A DNA stretch of 64,000 nucleotides from Dipetalonema caudispina (lineage: Eukaryota > Nematoda > Chromadorea > Rhabditida > Onchocercidae): positions 124,001-188,000 of the forward strand of contig JABVXV010000079.1 in assembly GCA_013365325.1 (NCBI GenBank), written 5' to 3'. Below, piece after piece: positions 1 to 14,500 of the stretch. How positions within the stretch are numbered: position 1 is the first letter of the stretch; the number at the start of each line of letters is the position of its first letter. The position numbers and the translations under genes are program-made. The notes beneath the pieces are model-generated. The model saw nothing but the letters and a program-made list of their open reading frames with translations. It was not told the origin of the DNA and did no database searches.

Positions 1-3000
1 ATTAAATAATAAGGGGCAAAATACGGAAAGAGGTTAAGCTTATAAAATGTATTAATTGATATTAAAAACGAAGAAAATTATTGCTATTATCATCATTTGG
101 TGAACGCATTCGGAAAATTTGTTTCTTTCTTTTTTTCTGTATAAAATTCCGGATTATTTTCAGGGAATCAGCTAACAGTGAACTATATGCCATAAACATT
201 TCCGTAATTTTCGGTTAAACAATGTGTATGTTCAAAAAAAAAAAAAAGAAAAAGGTAAAGGAAAACAATAAAATATGCTACTCATTTAAATGATTCCTCT
301 TTTCACTATGACAAATCACGAAAATTCGGTATGAAGTTCACTTGTTGATGGATTTTTGCTAAAATTCCATCATTTACATATACTTGGTTAATCACTTTTT
401 AGGATTAAATTATTTTCCAAGAAGAATATCGGATGAAATAGCGAAATTTATCTTTGAACATGTTTGCTTTTAGATGTTGTATTGGCTATTAGATGGTAAT
501 AAAGCTGAGATTTTTGCATCAGCTTAAGATAAATAAAAGCTCTCATAAATCTTCTTTTTAGTCTTGAATTACTGCCAAAATGGAAATTAAAATCTTTTTT
601 TTTTGCAAAACTATCAAATGTTTCTTAATCGATTTCTAAATTTAGGAGCAAATTGATTGGTTACATACAGAAATATAAACAAATGCATCGTATGTTTTTC
701 ATTTAGGATCGATTTCAATAAGCAAATTAAACTGTTGATAATTGACAAATAGGCGCATACACACACATACAGTTTTATACAGCTTCTAATTTAATTTCTG
801 TAAAGCATTTCATTCATCCAAAAAAATATTCCGATAAGTTAAGTTCTTAAGTTCAGAGAGTAAGCAACAATCAATGTCCTTTTTACACAATTCATGGTAC
901 TAATTGATTATTACGATATATTATTGTAATTTATGGTAGAATGCAATTATTTTCTCAGATTAATGTTAAATAGTAATTTCAGTTATTAATTGGATAGTTT
1001 ACTGAATTACTTAATAGATTGTTTACTTATTTACAATTCTATTTGACTGTTTTATTATATAGTAAAGTTTATTTGAATATTATTCGTTAGAAAGTATAAT
1101 AAACGAGGAAATTTAGATACATCTATTGATATTATGCACAGTTGTGCACTCTCCATTTCAATAGAAAATGAAATATGAAGTTTTTTTTTTTTTTTTTTTT
1201 TTTTTTCTTTCAATCTTTTATGAAATTGATCCACGTATGGGAAATGATATATTGTATGATATTAGTATCATCTATTTCTGCAACAGATACTGCTCTATTT
1301 CATCTCTTTAGATTTTCACTTTTGTATGAAAGAAAAATGAAGAAAGATTGTAATGATGATAAAATAGCTGAAGAATTTCACTGGATGATACCACACGAGT
1401 TTTTTTTTTTTTTACCTTTTTTTTTCTTTTTTTTTTTTTTTTTTTTTGGATATTTTAACATTTCTGAAACTGTCATTGCTTACTGCAACTGTTATCTGTT
1501 GGTATTCTTCTATTGATTTTGCTGCTATGAATGATAGTACTTTTCGAAATTGCTACATTGAACATGTGACATTTTCAACTTTCTGTAATTTTTGTGGAAC
1601 AGTTTTGCTGCACTTTAAAAAGTTTTTGTCATGTTAAATGGCACAAAATAATGTTAGGTGCCAGGAAATTTTCATTTTTCATTGGAATTTTCATCGTAAT
1701 TGTTTAGAATTTTATCCAAAATATTCTTTCTACAGTTTGAAAGTGATAACATTTGAACAACGACGAAACTTAGTTAAATGCATATGAGCGGGAATTTAAT
1801 TTAAACCATTAAATTACTTAATAATTTCTTCAACTGGCAGGTAATAATTCACTGAAGCTGTGAAATGAGATTGAAGAAAGTTACGATTAACTGTTCTTGC
1901 TTGAGATAAGATAGGCTGCTATCAGGTAACGTTACTAATAATGCTTAGCATATCTAATATGGCCGAATAGTATGCCTAATATGGTAATTATACCTAAAAG
2001 CAAAATTCGAATGATAATGTCAATCTGATAGCCAATGTAAATAATCCCTATATGACCTTTAGGGACCCCCTTTCAAATGGGTCAAAAGATGACTAACATC
2101 TGTTGAATGATGAAAAATGGCAAGCTTTTTTCGGAACTTTAAGTTATTGAACAGATAAATGTTCTTATTGAGTTCTAAAACTTTTAACGGCAACATTTTA
2201 TGTACTATCAGATATTAGTGCAGATATCAAAAGTATTGGAAGTTGAGGTTTGATAAGAATATTTCTTGCTACTTGGAAATTTGAAATTTTAGAAAATATT
2301 CAAAAATGCAATTTGGTTATATTTATTATCAAAGATATGAATAATATTTTGCACACTAATTTTAGTTCATTTACCATAAATTAGTGTGAGCTATTACTCT
2401 ATCCATACGTTTTCTAACAATTTTGGTCTATGTTCTTTACGAAATTTAAATAACTGGAATTAACAGAAGTTGGGCTGTCAATGAACACATGATAGAATAA
2501 TCTTAAGCTTAATCTGAACTCAGAAGAATTAAATTGATTAAAACAGATTATTTTGATAACTGGATCGATAATCACTTATAAGATTTTACTAGAATTTAAA
2601 AGAATTCATTTTTCCCCTTTTTTCTTAGAAATTTCTTCCAATCAACATCTTCCAGTACAGCTAGTCCAATTTAATTCATACTCATAAAAGACTGTCATTC
2701 TTTCGTATCAGAATTGTTTAGGTTAACATTGGATGACATCGATTATGTAGGATTTAATTATTTCTGTTATACATCATTGAGAATACATTAACTGAAAATT
2801 AATTGACAGGTTCAAATTTTGGAAAAATATTCAAATATAAGGTACACAAATGATTTCGTAAAACATGCTTGTTGTCTTTCTTTTTTTTTTTTAAATTTAT
2901 GATATCTTAATTTTTCCGTATACTTTTTCGTCATTCCCTTTTTTTTTTTTTTTTTAGATCTTGAAGATTATGAATAAATTAATTATTCAATTGGAATTTG

Positions 3001-3629
3001 TTCATGGAGAGGAATATTTCACGTAAGTTTTATTTCTTTATTTATGTAACACTTAAAGATGACAAACTTTTTTTTTCCTCATTTGTTTCACACTGTTTCT
3101 TTTCTTGTATTTTCTTTTTTTTTCTTCATTTATTAACAATTTAATGCTCATACATACATACATACATATATATATATAATATAAAATATAAAGTTAATTT
3201 GTTTGTTATTTTACCCGGAAGAAATCAATAAAGAAATGCGTCCAGTATTTCGTTGTTGTCGCGTCAATTTTCTTTTTTTTTTTTTTTTTTTGAATATTAT
3301 TCTTTGCGATTAAGATTTTATGCTGACATTTTAGCAATGTCTACATTTTATAATTTTACATCCGAAATATGTCATTCAAATGAGAGCATTTAATTATTAA
3401 AGTATTTTGGTTGAAAGTGTAAAACAGATAAGATGATAATATGAAGTGATAAATGGAATACCCGAAATTTTTACTATTTTATGGCTTTTTTTTTTTTGCT
3501 TCAAATTATCAAATGTTTCTCAGATGAAATAGTAAAAAGTAGTGGAAAAAGATAATTTGATTGAAAGTATTGCATAATGTATGATCTTCTTGACCTTTAA
3601 CGTTATTTTATTTTTCAAATAAACATGAG

Positions 3630-3632
<3 letters not shown>
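1..3632. other. AT-rich intergenic DNA, no gene seen
   Basis: This stretch is strongly AT-rich and broken by poly-T runs (for example 1179-1206, 1424-1447, 2941-2955 and 3271-3290). The open frames here owe their length to T-runs translated as phenylalanine. None has a plausible domain, splice context or codon bias, so I see no gene in it. Confidence 0.6.

Positions 3633-3685
<53 letters not shown>
3633..3685. repeat. (TG)n microsatellite
   Basis: An uninterrupted TG dinucleotide run of about 26 copies. It lies immediately left of the GC-richer patch at 3840-4117, which is bounded on its other side by a second TG array. Open frames crossing it (Thr-His repeats on the minus strand) are artefacts of the repeat. 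Confidence 0.95.
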
Positions 3686-3688
<3 letters not shown>

Positions 3689-3843
3689 TGTCTGTTTAAC
3701 CAGGACGAATGGTATTTTCCGGAAAAAATATAGTACGATGAGAAGCTCTTTCCGATTATTCAAATGAAGATATTGATGAAATGGAAGAATTGGAAAATAT
3801 TTGTTATCAAAATGCAAACATATAACGGATCATTAGCAGGGAT

Positions 3844-3860
3844 TGACGTCATTTGCAAAT
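3844..3860. promoter_or_regulatory. Candidate CRE (TGACGTCA) abutting an octamer-like palindrome (ATTTGCAAAT)
   Basis: The palindrome TGACGTCA at 3844-3851 is the full consensus for CREB/ATF bZIP dimers. It overlaps by one base the palindrome ATTTGCAAAT at 3851-3860, which resembles POU-domain octamer sites. A related GATTGCAAATC follows at 3909-3919. The sites head a 270-base segment clearly richer in GC than its surroundings. Binding and function are inference. No gene start is visible nearby, so a distal element would be the likeliest role. Confidence 0.3.
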
Positions 3861-3907
3861 TTCCATTAATTTGAATTTACCGCCTTTGATACCGTACCCT
3901 TTTTGAA

Positions 3908-4117
3908 TTGATTGCAAATCAATGGGATGCGTTTGTTGATGTTTTCTCGTTGGCACGAGAGGAAGTGCAAGGGATTCCCCGCTTTATTGGCATGATGCCA
4001 ATGGGTGTGGGAAATTGGCTTATAGCCAGATTCTCTTTTTCTATAACCGCTCTATTATATGAATGTTTAAGGAGGGCAGAGATGCCAGAGTTGGCAATAA
4101 TTGAATTGGTTGAGTGA
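3908..4117 (+). other. Doubtful 69-codon open frame in a GC-richer patch
   Basis: An ATG-to-stop frame with balanced amino-acid composition (for example RFIGMMPMGVGNW in the middle) in an island of higher GC between two TG arrays. No family was recognised, no splice partner is obvious and there is no nearby polyadenylation signal. It could be a small gene, a lone exon, or conserved non-coding DNA that happens to be open. I lean towards non-coding. Confidence 0.15.
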
Positions 4118-4122
4118 AGGAG

Positions 4123-4123
4123 A

Positions 4124-4162
<39 letters not shown>

Positions 4163-4213
4163 TGTATGTGTGTGTATATGTGTGTATATATATGTGTGTG
4201 TGTGTGTGTGTGT
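4123..4213. repeat. (TG)n / TGTA compound microsatellite
   Basis: TG repeats interrupted by TATG and TATATA units. It is the right-hand neighbour of the GC-richer patch. A third TG/TATG array follows at 4918-4974. Confidence 0.9.
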
Positions 4214-4917
4214 ACTTTGTTTGTTCAGTTCTTTCTTTTTTTAATTTTCATTTCCACAATAAATTTGCATACTGTCTAATATATTTAAAGAAAAGAAAGA
4301 AATATTTAATTTTTACTTAAATTATACTTTTTTTTTCCTATCAATTTATATAATTTATATATATTTACAAGTAGCCGAAATTGTATATTTGTTTATTTGA
4401 AATATTTTTAGCTTAATTTATATTTCTACATATTTATTTAAAATAATTTGCAGCATTTTGCACGTTTTATTTTTTTTTTTCAGTGAAATTTACTCTTTGT
4501 ATCTAATCTTTTTAATGTTTTTGAATTTTTTTTTCTTAAGTTAAGGTAATTTTTTTTTTTTTTTTTTTTTCATAGAGATTTTCATTTCAAAACTATGTTC
4601 CAGAATCTTCTATTCCAATTCTGTACCAAAATAAAGATTTTAAGCAATAATTTTAAGCTTGTTTGTGTTTACTACTACTAGTGATATTGACATATTATTA
4701 TAATGACATTTTTAAAAAATATTTTTTAATTCACTGTAATTCCAGCGAGAAACGGAACTTTTTTCTAAACGAAAAATATATCTTCCAATCATTAATCAGT
4801 CCTTCAGTTAGTGGTTTAAACGAATTTTTACGACGATCAATCATCGAAACAATCAAGATATATATGTATATGTATGGGTGTGATCTGTGCATTCATAGGT
4901 ACATCTACATATGTATT

Positions 4918-4974
4918 TATGTGTGTGTGTATGTGTGTGTGCATGTGTGTGTGTATGTGTGTGTGTGTATGTGC
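4918..4974. repeat. (TG)n with TATG interruptions
   Basis: Compound TG microsatellite. Open frames across it on both strands (Cys-Val or Thr-His repeats) are repeat artefacts. Confidence 0.9.
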
Positions 4975-7213
4975 AGTCATGATGAAATTAATGAGTTTAA
5001 ACAGTTGATTTACAATCATTTCTTTGTGCTATCAGTATTTTAAATTTTTTATTCCTTGAGACTAAATGACAGTTGACAGAAATTAATTGACCATTAATGT
5101 ACGCATTGAAATTCCTTCAATTTGCTTATTTATTTCCCTTCTTCTTTTTTTTCATGATTAAATCTAATTCGAATTTTGAAAATAATGTTTATATGCTGTT
5201 TTTTTTTTTTTCTTGAAATTTATCGATTTGAAAGTTAAAAATACTTCCGGATAAAATGTTATATGATTCATCTTTCAGATTTATTTTGTTAAGTAATTAA
5301 CCAAACAAATAAGATTTGATTCGTGCTGTTGTTACTGTTGTTGTTGGAGAGAAAAATATAATGTGTTAATGATAATTTTAGTGATGTCAATAATGCTCAA
5401 TAATTTTATTAAATTTTCGAATTGACCATTTATTTATTATTCTTTCATTCTAGATGCTTTTACAAATTGTCAAAATCTTCTTTATAAACTGAATTGTATT
5501 AAAAGTGCCCTGAATTGAATGGCATATACATCCGTAAGAGTGTACGTACCGATGCCAATCGTCACGATACTGCTACAACCTGTCGTTTTTTTTTTTTTTT
5601 TTTTGTTGTTGTTACTATTGCTGCTACTCTACCACAGTACAATATCTTCATTTCAAAACCTTCATTTCCCGATAATTTCCTATCTATTCCACAAAATAAT
5701 TCCTATAGTCTTATTTTGCATACCTAATGCATTCATATATAAGTAACTAACTCTGAAACTTTCATTTCAAACTTTAAAATGTAAATAGTTTTTTCTTTTT
5801 TTTTTTTTTTTTATTCAAACTAATAAATATTTGGCAGGAAAAGTATTGTTAGAATTGTTTACATATGGCAACGAATTTCACACAGCCTTTTCAAATTAAA
5901 ATTTTTGATAAATAGAGTCGTTTTTGTTTTTGTTTTCTTTTTTTTTTTTTTTGGTTGAAAAGAGATTGACGACACTGCAGAAATGCCAGAAGAGTAGTAC
6001 TACTTGACAAACTATCTTTGAGGAAATAAAAACTAATACTATCTGATCAAATCTATAGTCATATAACTTTAACATTTTAATATTATTTGTTTATTGTTAA
6101 CATATCGATATTATTAATCTAGCGGGAATGTATAAAAATATTTAATAAAGTGAATTTTATTACAGAATGATAGCAAATAAGTGGCAAGAAGAAAGCAATC
6201 AAAAAGAAAAGTGAAGGAAGAAGAGGAAAAAGTGAGAGAAAATTTGTTAGAATATTGACATATGCATAATTCATCAACAATTATGAGGTTTCTAGGGTGA
6301 CATGTAATGAGTTATCCCATTTTTACGTCCATTTTATAGAATTGTTATCGTTATCGTTGGATCGAATATTCACTGTTTGTTTAAAAGGTACCATTAATGA
6401 AAGAAGGGGAAAAAAAAAAGAACAGGGAATTGAATGAAACAGGATTTGAAAGAAAATTCGTTAATATTATTTAAGTAGTGAATGCAAAGTTTTGATTAAA
6501 AAATATTTCGGATAATTTTATGGGAAGATAAAAGAAATAGATAGATAAATATTTCAAATTATTTATTTTACTTCTATTTCTTTTGTAAATTTATCAGAAT
6601 TTTCAAATTTAAACATATGAAGTTTTGCTGAATAAAATTTCAAAATTTTGATGTCAAATTTATTAAAATTCCCCTGAATTCTGTCATTTTCAATTTTCAT
6701 ATATTTCATTTTTCAGAAAATATTTCGCTAATCATTCAAGAATCAATCTTCTTTTCGACGTTCTACTATCTGCTGTATTGAAATGTCCTTGAAAATTAGA
6801 GGAGAATGGAGGAGGAATGGAAGAAAGAAGGTATAGACTTTTATTCTTACCTGACATGTTTTTATTATACTTTCATAACTGCAATTAAAGACTTAGTTTA
6901 TTAAAATAAATTTTCACTCATCTAAAATTTGATATTTTACAAGCGGTTAATTTGATGAATTTTAATTATTAAAAATAGATGAAAACAATGAAGTGATAAA
7001 TTTTGATAAGAAAAATTAACAACTTTATAGTTATCAAATTGATTATCTTTTATTTGAAAATTTCTTATATAAAAATTTTCTTTTCCGCTGTAAAATAAGA
7101 CATCAAAATTTGATGAGTAATGATGGATTCAATTGTATGCCATGTTGTTTGTGTATAACAAAAAGGAAAAAAAGAAAAAATGAAAAAATGAATGGGAAAG
7201 GATGAGAAGTTTT

Positions 7214-7255
<42 letters not shown>

Positions 7256-8458
7256 AAAGAGAGAGAGAAAAGATTTTCTGTAATGATACGAAAAAAGAGA
7301 TGATGAAAAGAAGAAGAAATGGCTTGATGTGTACGATGATTGTGCTTTTTGTTATGTTCACTTGATTTGGTTTAATTTTATTTATTCCCTTTTCCGCTAA
7401 AAAAAAAAAAAAAATGCTTTCTTTTGCAATTATTTTCTTCTCTCAACAAGCTAACAATGGTATAATTTTCCCTCAATGTTGTTGTCATCTTTTCAGGTTA
7501 ACATTTAACATTTATATCATTATGATTATGATAGATTTAATTATGAAATGAATTAAAATATATGAGTATTTTAGTTATGCAATCAACATGAAGATTAGTA
7601 TCCGATATTTGGTAAGTTTAAATATTCTGATAGTTGCATATGTAGTGATTTCGTATGCTATTTTATTATTTTTTTTTCATTTATTGTATTAAACAGGTAA
7701 ATGGGATTTGTTGATAGTTTGCTATGATATTTCAGGATAACCTAGAAAAAGAGTGGTTTTCATGGGATTCAGCTGAAAATGATATATCCATTTAACGGAT
7801 AATGTTCTATCTAACATATAATAGTTGATATTGTCCAGCTAGTATTTAACATCTAAGCAGTTTATTCAGATTTTATACGGTGATAAGAAAGTTTAGTTGA
7901 TATCATGTATCAATATTATGAGATTTAAAGAGAAAAAGCAATATGATACAATAGTCTTATTCAAATTTCCATGATTGTTAGCATGCTTTAATTTACTGAA
8001 TAGTAAAATTTCTTAAGTAATCTTTTTTCTTATTCATTTCTGGCAATTTAAATTAACATCATCACTTATAACTTAATTTAACTAATAGATAAAGCAAAAT
8101 AATTGTGCAATTTATGCATAATTTTTCTTTAGAAATCATTATTTCTCACGTATTATAAGTAAGATATCTTGTTATTAAGATATATTGTTGAAATAAGATT
8201 GAATCATACTATGTCACAAACGAACAATCATCATCAAATATCATTGTAAATTTTTCATATATTTATGAAATGCTGAAAGAAGTAATACTTTCGAATATCA
8301 CTTCATATATATTTATTTATCCTTCATAATTTCCAATTTTTGATTAGAAAATTAGAATTCTTTATTTTTAAATTTAATTTAATTTAACTATACGGAATTT
8401 TACCATACGAATCACATCACACATTCACATAAATGGACATGGATTAGGATTCATATAT

Positions 8459-8587
8459 TCACATATACCCATTTAATATATGTTTAAAGGGACGAAGGAC
8501 GGAGGATGATGGGTTTGAGGAGGAGGTAGGACAGTTTGATCGGGAAGTGAGTGTCGGTAATGACATATTTTCAAGGGCATCCAACAT
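8459..8587 (-). other. Doubtful minus-strand open frame or exon
   Basis: A 42-codon frame from an ATG at 8587 to a TGA at 8459. It stays open upstream for another ~27 codons and lies in a locally GC-richer block. The product would start MLDALENMSLPTL and continue Ser/Pro-rich. No splice sites of good quality flank it and I recognise no family, so it may be chance. Confidence 0.12.
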
Positions 8588-11500
8588 CACATCTCTCTTC
8601 AATTTATGTATGTGTTCAACATCCACAACTATCTCAAATATTATAGTTATATCATTTTTCTACTTCATTATTTTATTATTTGGAATTGAAAATATTTGAA
8701 TGATTTGATGGATATATCAACAAAAATATGTTCGAAATCTCAATGATTTAATCAATAATAGTGATGCTTGTCATAGTTTATCATCTATCATTTAGATGTT
8801 GGTAATCATTTAAATTTTTCGAATTTAAATATTTAGATAGAGAATTTTATGGCAACCAAAAAGAAAAAAAAAACCGTTTTTGTTGTGGTATAAAAGTGAT
8901 GTATAACCTTCTGGAAATTAGTTATTGTATCATATTCTTATAGTTTTTTTTTTTTTTCTAAATTTGGATATGCTAATAGTCAAAACTTCCTTAATGCTTA
9001 AATTTTATTTCTGATTTTGCAAATTTCAATTGCATAAAAAATCTTAAATTCATTAAACATTGAAAGATGGCAAAAACTTTCTGAAATAGTTTTTTATTTA
9101 AATTAGCTAAGCTGAACCTAATTCCTATTTACCGCATAGAACTATTATATGACGTACGAAAGCGTACATGAAATTCAAGAAGCTTATATTACGCAGATAA
9201 TTTACTGGTACACCATGGAAAAATTACTGATAATTATGATTACAAAACAGAACAAACATTTTGTTGGATGAGTATTGTAGTTATTAGATCATCTCGTGAT
9301 AATTGTTTGATCTGATTGATTCCTAAAAATAGTTTATTTTTTAAGAAAAATGAATTTATGACATAAGCATATAGGTATATTTCAAGTGATATTCTCGAAA
9401 AAAAAAGAAAAAAAAGCAGAGTTGGAAGAAAACTGATGAGAGTGAAATAACAGATATGTAATAAGACTCAGAAGAGCAGAAATTTCAAACAATTTTGAAT
9501 CATTTTTCGACACAGATTTGTTTCACTTCTGAAATGATCTATCTATTGCGATAAACTATTTTTTAGGAAATATGATTAATCCGGAAAAAAAAAAGAAATG
9601 GAAGAAGTTTATTTTGTAAGATGAGAGAATGAAGCTTTTGTTAAATTGAATTTAAATTTTCAATTTTCCCTTTATTAAACCATACAAAAGTAATTGTTCA
9701 TAACTGAAGAGAATTTTTTTTACAAAGCCTTAATTTTTCAATTTTCTTTCTTTTCTTTCTTTTCTTTTTTTCTTTCTTTTTTTTTTTTTTTTTTTAATGC
9801 AAAAATTTGTTCTGCCAACAAATAATTTCTTTTTTTCTATTTCCCATAGCACAAAAGATGTTGTTCTTTTTTCCGGTGAGGTAAAAGATGAAATGGGACT
9901 TTTTTAAAGGGAGGAAAATGGAGAAAAAGAAATGGATACAGAAAGGAAATACTGATAAATGTCCTGATATGTTATCTTGATCAGGATATGTTTTGATGGT
10001 GACGATGATGATGATTGTTTTTTGTAGACATCCAACAAGCTGTAAACAATTTTTTTTTTTTTTTTTTTTTGCCAATACTCCAATATTTCATCTTGTCTGA
10101 TTGCCATTGTATCATATAGTTATTGTTCGAATATAATACTTGATAATTTTCTCGTTTTTTTCCCTCTCTTATGCAAAGTATTTGCAATTACTACAATGTC
10201 TAAAGAGTAATTTTAAAATTTTCATTTGTAATTTTAAATTACTTTGCTTTATTTAGTGTCATTTTTTAGTAGATCAAAATTTTCCTCATTGTCCAAGAAG
10301 GTACATTTTGAATGAATTTTCAAATATAGAATAAGACATAAAGAAGATAGTAATTATTGATTATTCAAATTTCAAAGTTACAGTACAAAATAATGTTATT
10401 TAGCTTCATTAAATATCAGGGTAGAATCATCTTACAACGTTTGTGTAGCCCTTAGGCTGATTTGTTGTACTGTATCATATTTTTCATCAAACAATGATAT
10501 AAGCTCAACCGATAGATGAACCTAACGAGATATGTTGTAAAAGTTCGTCAGCTGTTTGGTTTATTTGAAGGATTTAATTTTTTTTTTTTTTTTTTTTTTT
10601 ATCTAGATTGTTGAACTTCATACTATCCATGAAGCTTACTAAACATATCTTTCTTTCTTTCTAACCTCTGTTTGTTTGAATGTTGCTAAAAAATGATGAT
10701 AATGTCTGATATTCTTACAAATATTTGCTTCATTGTTTAATTTTTCAATTTCTTTACTCTTTCTAATTTATGTATAACAATATCATTTAAATTTTATCAT
10801 TATTATAGCTTGTCTATATAATTCATGCAAGTGTATTATTATCTTCAGACATTTCAAATACAGTCAATATCATTGATTGATTGTATTTCAATTTATAGCT
10901 TACCTAAAACCATTGTTCATATCTTTATACTATAATAAAGAAGTGAAAATTTATATTTTAATGTTAAAATAAGATTAAATTTTAAAAAAAAAAATTCAAA
11001 TTTTTTTTTTTTTTGTAAAATAATTTAAAATATGAAATTACTTTATATGACAATTTGTTAGCTTAACGGTTTCTGGTTCAATAAATGCATGAAAATGGAA
11101 GTTTGATTGGTGATAAATAATTGTAGCAGCTCTATGAAAATGGCTTTCGCTCTGTTGCATAATGATGTTGTCGTCATTGTGCTCATTTTTCCCATAAGTT
11201 GTAATAGTAGAACCCGTTTTAGCAGTATTAGCAGGAAAAGGCCTTACAATTAAGGGCTTTTCTTTCATTCAAATTCAATCTTCCGCTTCCCTTTGCTTCC
11301 TTTTCCTTCCTTTTACTTCATGCATCACTAGCTATCCTTCCCAAATAAGAGCTGTCGAATAAATTGGCATATGCAACATTGTCCTTCATACTTTCCTTTC
11401 AGTTTATATACATACAGCAATTCAAACTACTCAATTCATAATTCAACATTTTTATAAATATATGTTTTTATATCTATTAGAATTATATATGAAAAATTTT

Positions 11501-14500
11501 GATCATTAATTTGATTTAATTTAACATATTGGTAAACTAATTTTGATCCATTTAATTCATTTTCAATCAATAGAAGGAAATCTTTGAATAGATTTTAATT
11601 TATTAGGATGAAAATAAGCATATGTAAGAATTGTAAAAAAAAAAATGCTTTTGATATTGATTGATATTTATCATTGAGCTATCCAATTAAATCCATGAAC
11701 ATTTTAATTAACAACAAGCAATTAACAATTGTTAGTTAAATTATCACTGAAGAATATATTACATTGGACAGTTCTGATAGACAATTATTTATGATTGTTT
11801 TTGAAAAAATTTTCCTTTCTCTTTTTCTTGCATATACATATATATATGTTTGTGCTTATCTTATGTATTTTTAATGATCATTTCACCTTTTCAGAGTAGA
11901 ATTTAAAAAAAAAAAAAATATGAAATCTAACTTCATAAATATTTTTTGAATTTATTATTTAAAATTTTTTTTGTAAAGTGTAAATTGCTTATTTTTTTTT
12001 CCCATCTTCTTTTTCTTTAGATTTAAAATCTCTAAAAATTTGGCATTAAATAGGATTTTCAGAATTCATACAAATGAAAGGTTCGGTTTTGAAAGCAAAT
12101 TTTGAACTTATAGTGTGTATTTTTGCGGTAATCTAAATCATTCTCTGTATTAGGTTCGAATTTTCAATAAAATCAACTTTTCCTGTAACTTTTTTAATTC
12201 ATCTAATCACTAAATAGCAATGTACTACGATTAATTACTTTTTCTTTAATTCATCTGTGCACTTTTTTTTTTCACTTATTTACGTGAATCATTTTATCAC
12301 TTACGTTCCTATTTTACTTTATTTGCAGTATGTTTTATACTTAACTCTCATTTTAGTAGTAAATTAAAAAAATTTATCTTTGAACTATGGAAATAATCAT
12401 TACATCCTTCCTATTGTAATATCATCGATGGTCTTTTTACAAAATTAACAATACAGTCATCCTTACGATCACAGAAGTGGGACTAAAGAGTAGTTAAATC
12501 GAGTAAAGTACAAAATTTCCAAAATTCGAATTATTTATTTATAACTAATAAGAATAATCGAATATTATGCTTAAGTATAATTCAAAAAAAAAGAAAAAGA
12601 AAAAACTTTTATATTTTATTCATTGAAAAAAAAAAAAAAAAAATGAAATTTGAATTTTGTTAACTGTAAAAATTTATTAGCTTTTTTTTTTGAAAGTATT
12701 TGATGAGTTAAAAGCATAGAAAATAAGTACAAAAGTAAATTTGGATAATTTTTACAGAAAAGAAAATAGAGATAGAAATTGGTTAGCAGATTTTCACCAC
12801 TTCATTGCTTTCATTTGAGTGGTGCATAATAGATGGTAGTGCAATACAGTGTTTAGAGTTAGAAGTATGATTTATGCTATATGAAAAAGGCGATAGGTAC
12901 TTGTGTGGAAAGTTAGGAGAACAAAAGAGAGATGAAATTGTGAAAACACACTTGAAAAATTAACTCCAGATTTTGTTTTCTTTTCACAAATGTTGAAAAA
13001 GTGTAGAGGAAGAGGGAAAAAAGAAGGCGAGAAGTGCTCCACCTCATTTTCAATGATTTCAGTTAGGTGAGCAATGCTTTTAACATTAAGTAGTAGTAGC
13101 AATAAAATTTGTAGTAGTCTGCCATTTTACCTGTATTACCTACATCTTCTCTATTCTTTGCTCTTATGTTGCACATTGATATGATGTGATTTCTTGACGA
13201 GTTCAAAAATCATCAGATTATCCCTTACATCACTGATAAATAATCTCTAAAATATTTTCTCCTTGTAATCAGGATCAGCTTAATGATCAATATTATCAAT
13301 TGTAATGGTGATTTTTTTTACATGTAAATTAGAACATTCATATTTGGGTTTTTATTTTAGGATTTCTTTATCTTCTCAGACGTGATTTTTACTTTAAACG
13401 GTAGTGAATAATTATAGATTGAAGTAATACTCAAATTAAAATATATGGGGTCATCAGGTATCCACCGTTGGTATTTTCAGTTTCTTCAGGAAAGTTTTCT
13501 TTATACCGACTTGCAAAACAATTCATCATTACTTTAATTTTCCGTTATTCGTTATTCTTTCATTATAAAATAATAGATAAAGCTGGATATGGTCATTCAT
13601 TTAACTTCCTGCGAAACATTTGAAATTATAGGCTAACAAGGTTATCAACGATAATCTTTTAAGATAATACGAAATTTTCTAATTTGAAAATTTTAAAATG
13701 AAGTATGGATAGTTTAAGTAACAGGTACTTTGTCGTAGTTTTGATGATTCAGTTTTGCTCAAGAATTTGATACATGTAAAAAAGGAGATGAATATGATTA
13801 TCTGTTAGGTTGATGAAATGATCACTAATATTGCTATTAATGTTAGGAGCAAGAAGGGGAAATGAAGAAGGAAGAAGTTTAAGAATTGACGAAGGAAGAA
13901 AGCTTTGAAGTGTAAATTAATCATTAAAAAGCTAATTAATGCTGAAGTAATTTAAATTGAAATTATTTCATTTGTACAACTTAACAAATGCTTCCAACTG
14001 TTTTTAAATCTATCAAAAAACTAGCAAACATTTTCATTAAATATCTACATTTGGACCATTTTTATGTGTTTGATTGTTTAATTTTACTTTTTCCTATCAT
14101 CTCAAACTATAAATGTTACTAATTAGTATTTTAAATTTTCTCCTGAAATATTACTCTTTCTAGATTCTATCCTTATTTAATTATTATAAAATTTCATTTG
14201 ATAATCATATTTAAAACATACAATAATACATGTATAACAATGAAATAGTGAATTATTTTAAAAAAGAAAGGAAAAAAAACATTTGCTTTCTGATTGAACA
14301 TTTATATTTGAGAATTGGTAGAAGAAAGAAATTAAAAGAAATAAAGGAATGGTTAGGAAGAAGAAGGAAGGAAGGAAGGAATAAGTAAGAAACGAGTAGT
14401 TTAGGAGAAAAGTTTTTCTTTTTTTTGCTTTTTTTTTTTTTGTGGATTTAATCAAGTAGAAAGCGAAAATGCTATGCATGTGCATCACTCTTGCACATAA

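Noticed and set aside
1175..1637. Plus-strand frames rich in phenylalanine
   Set aside because: Open only because of poly-T runs; no other coding sign.
3608..3817. Thr-His repeat frame on the minus strand
   Set aside because: Translation of a (TG)n microsatellite.
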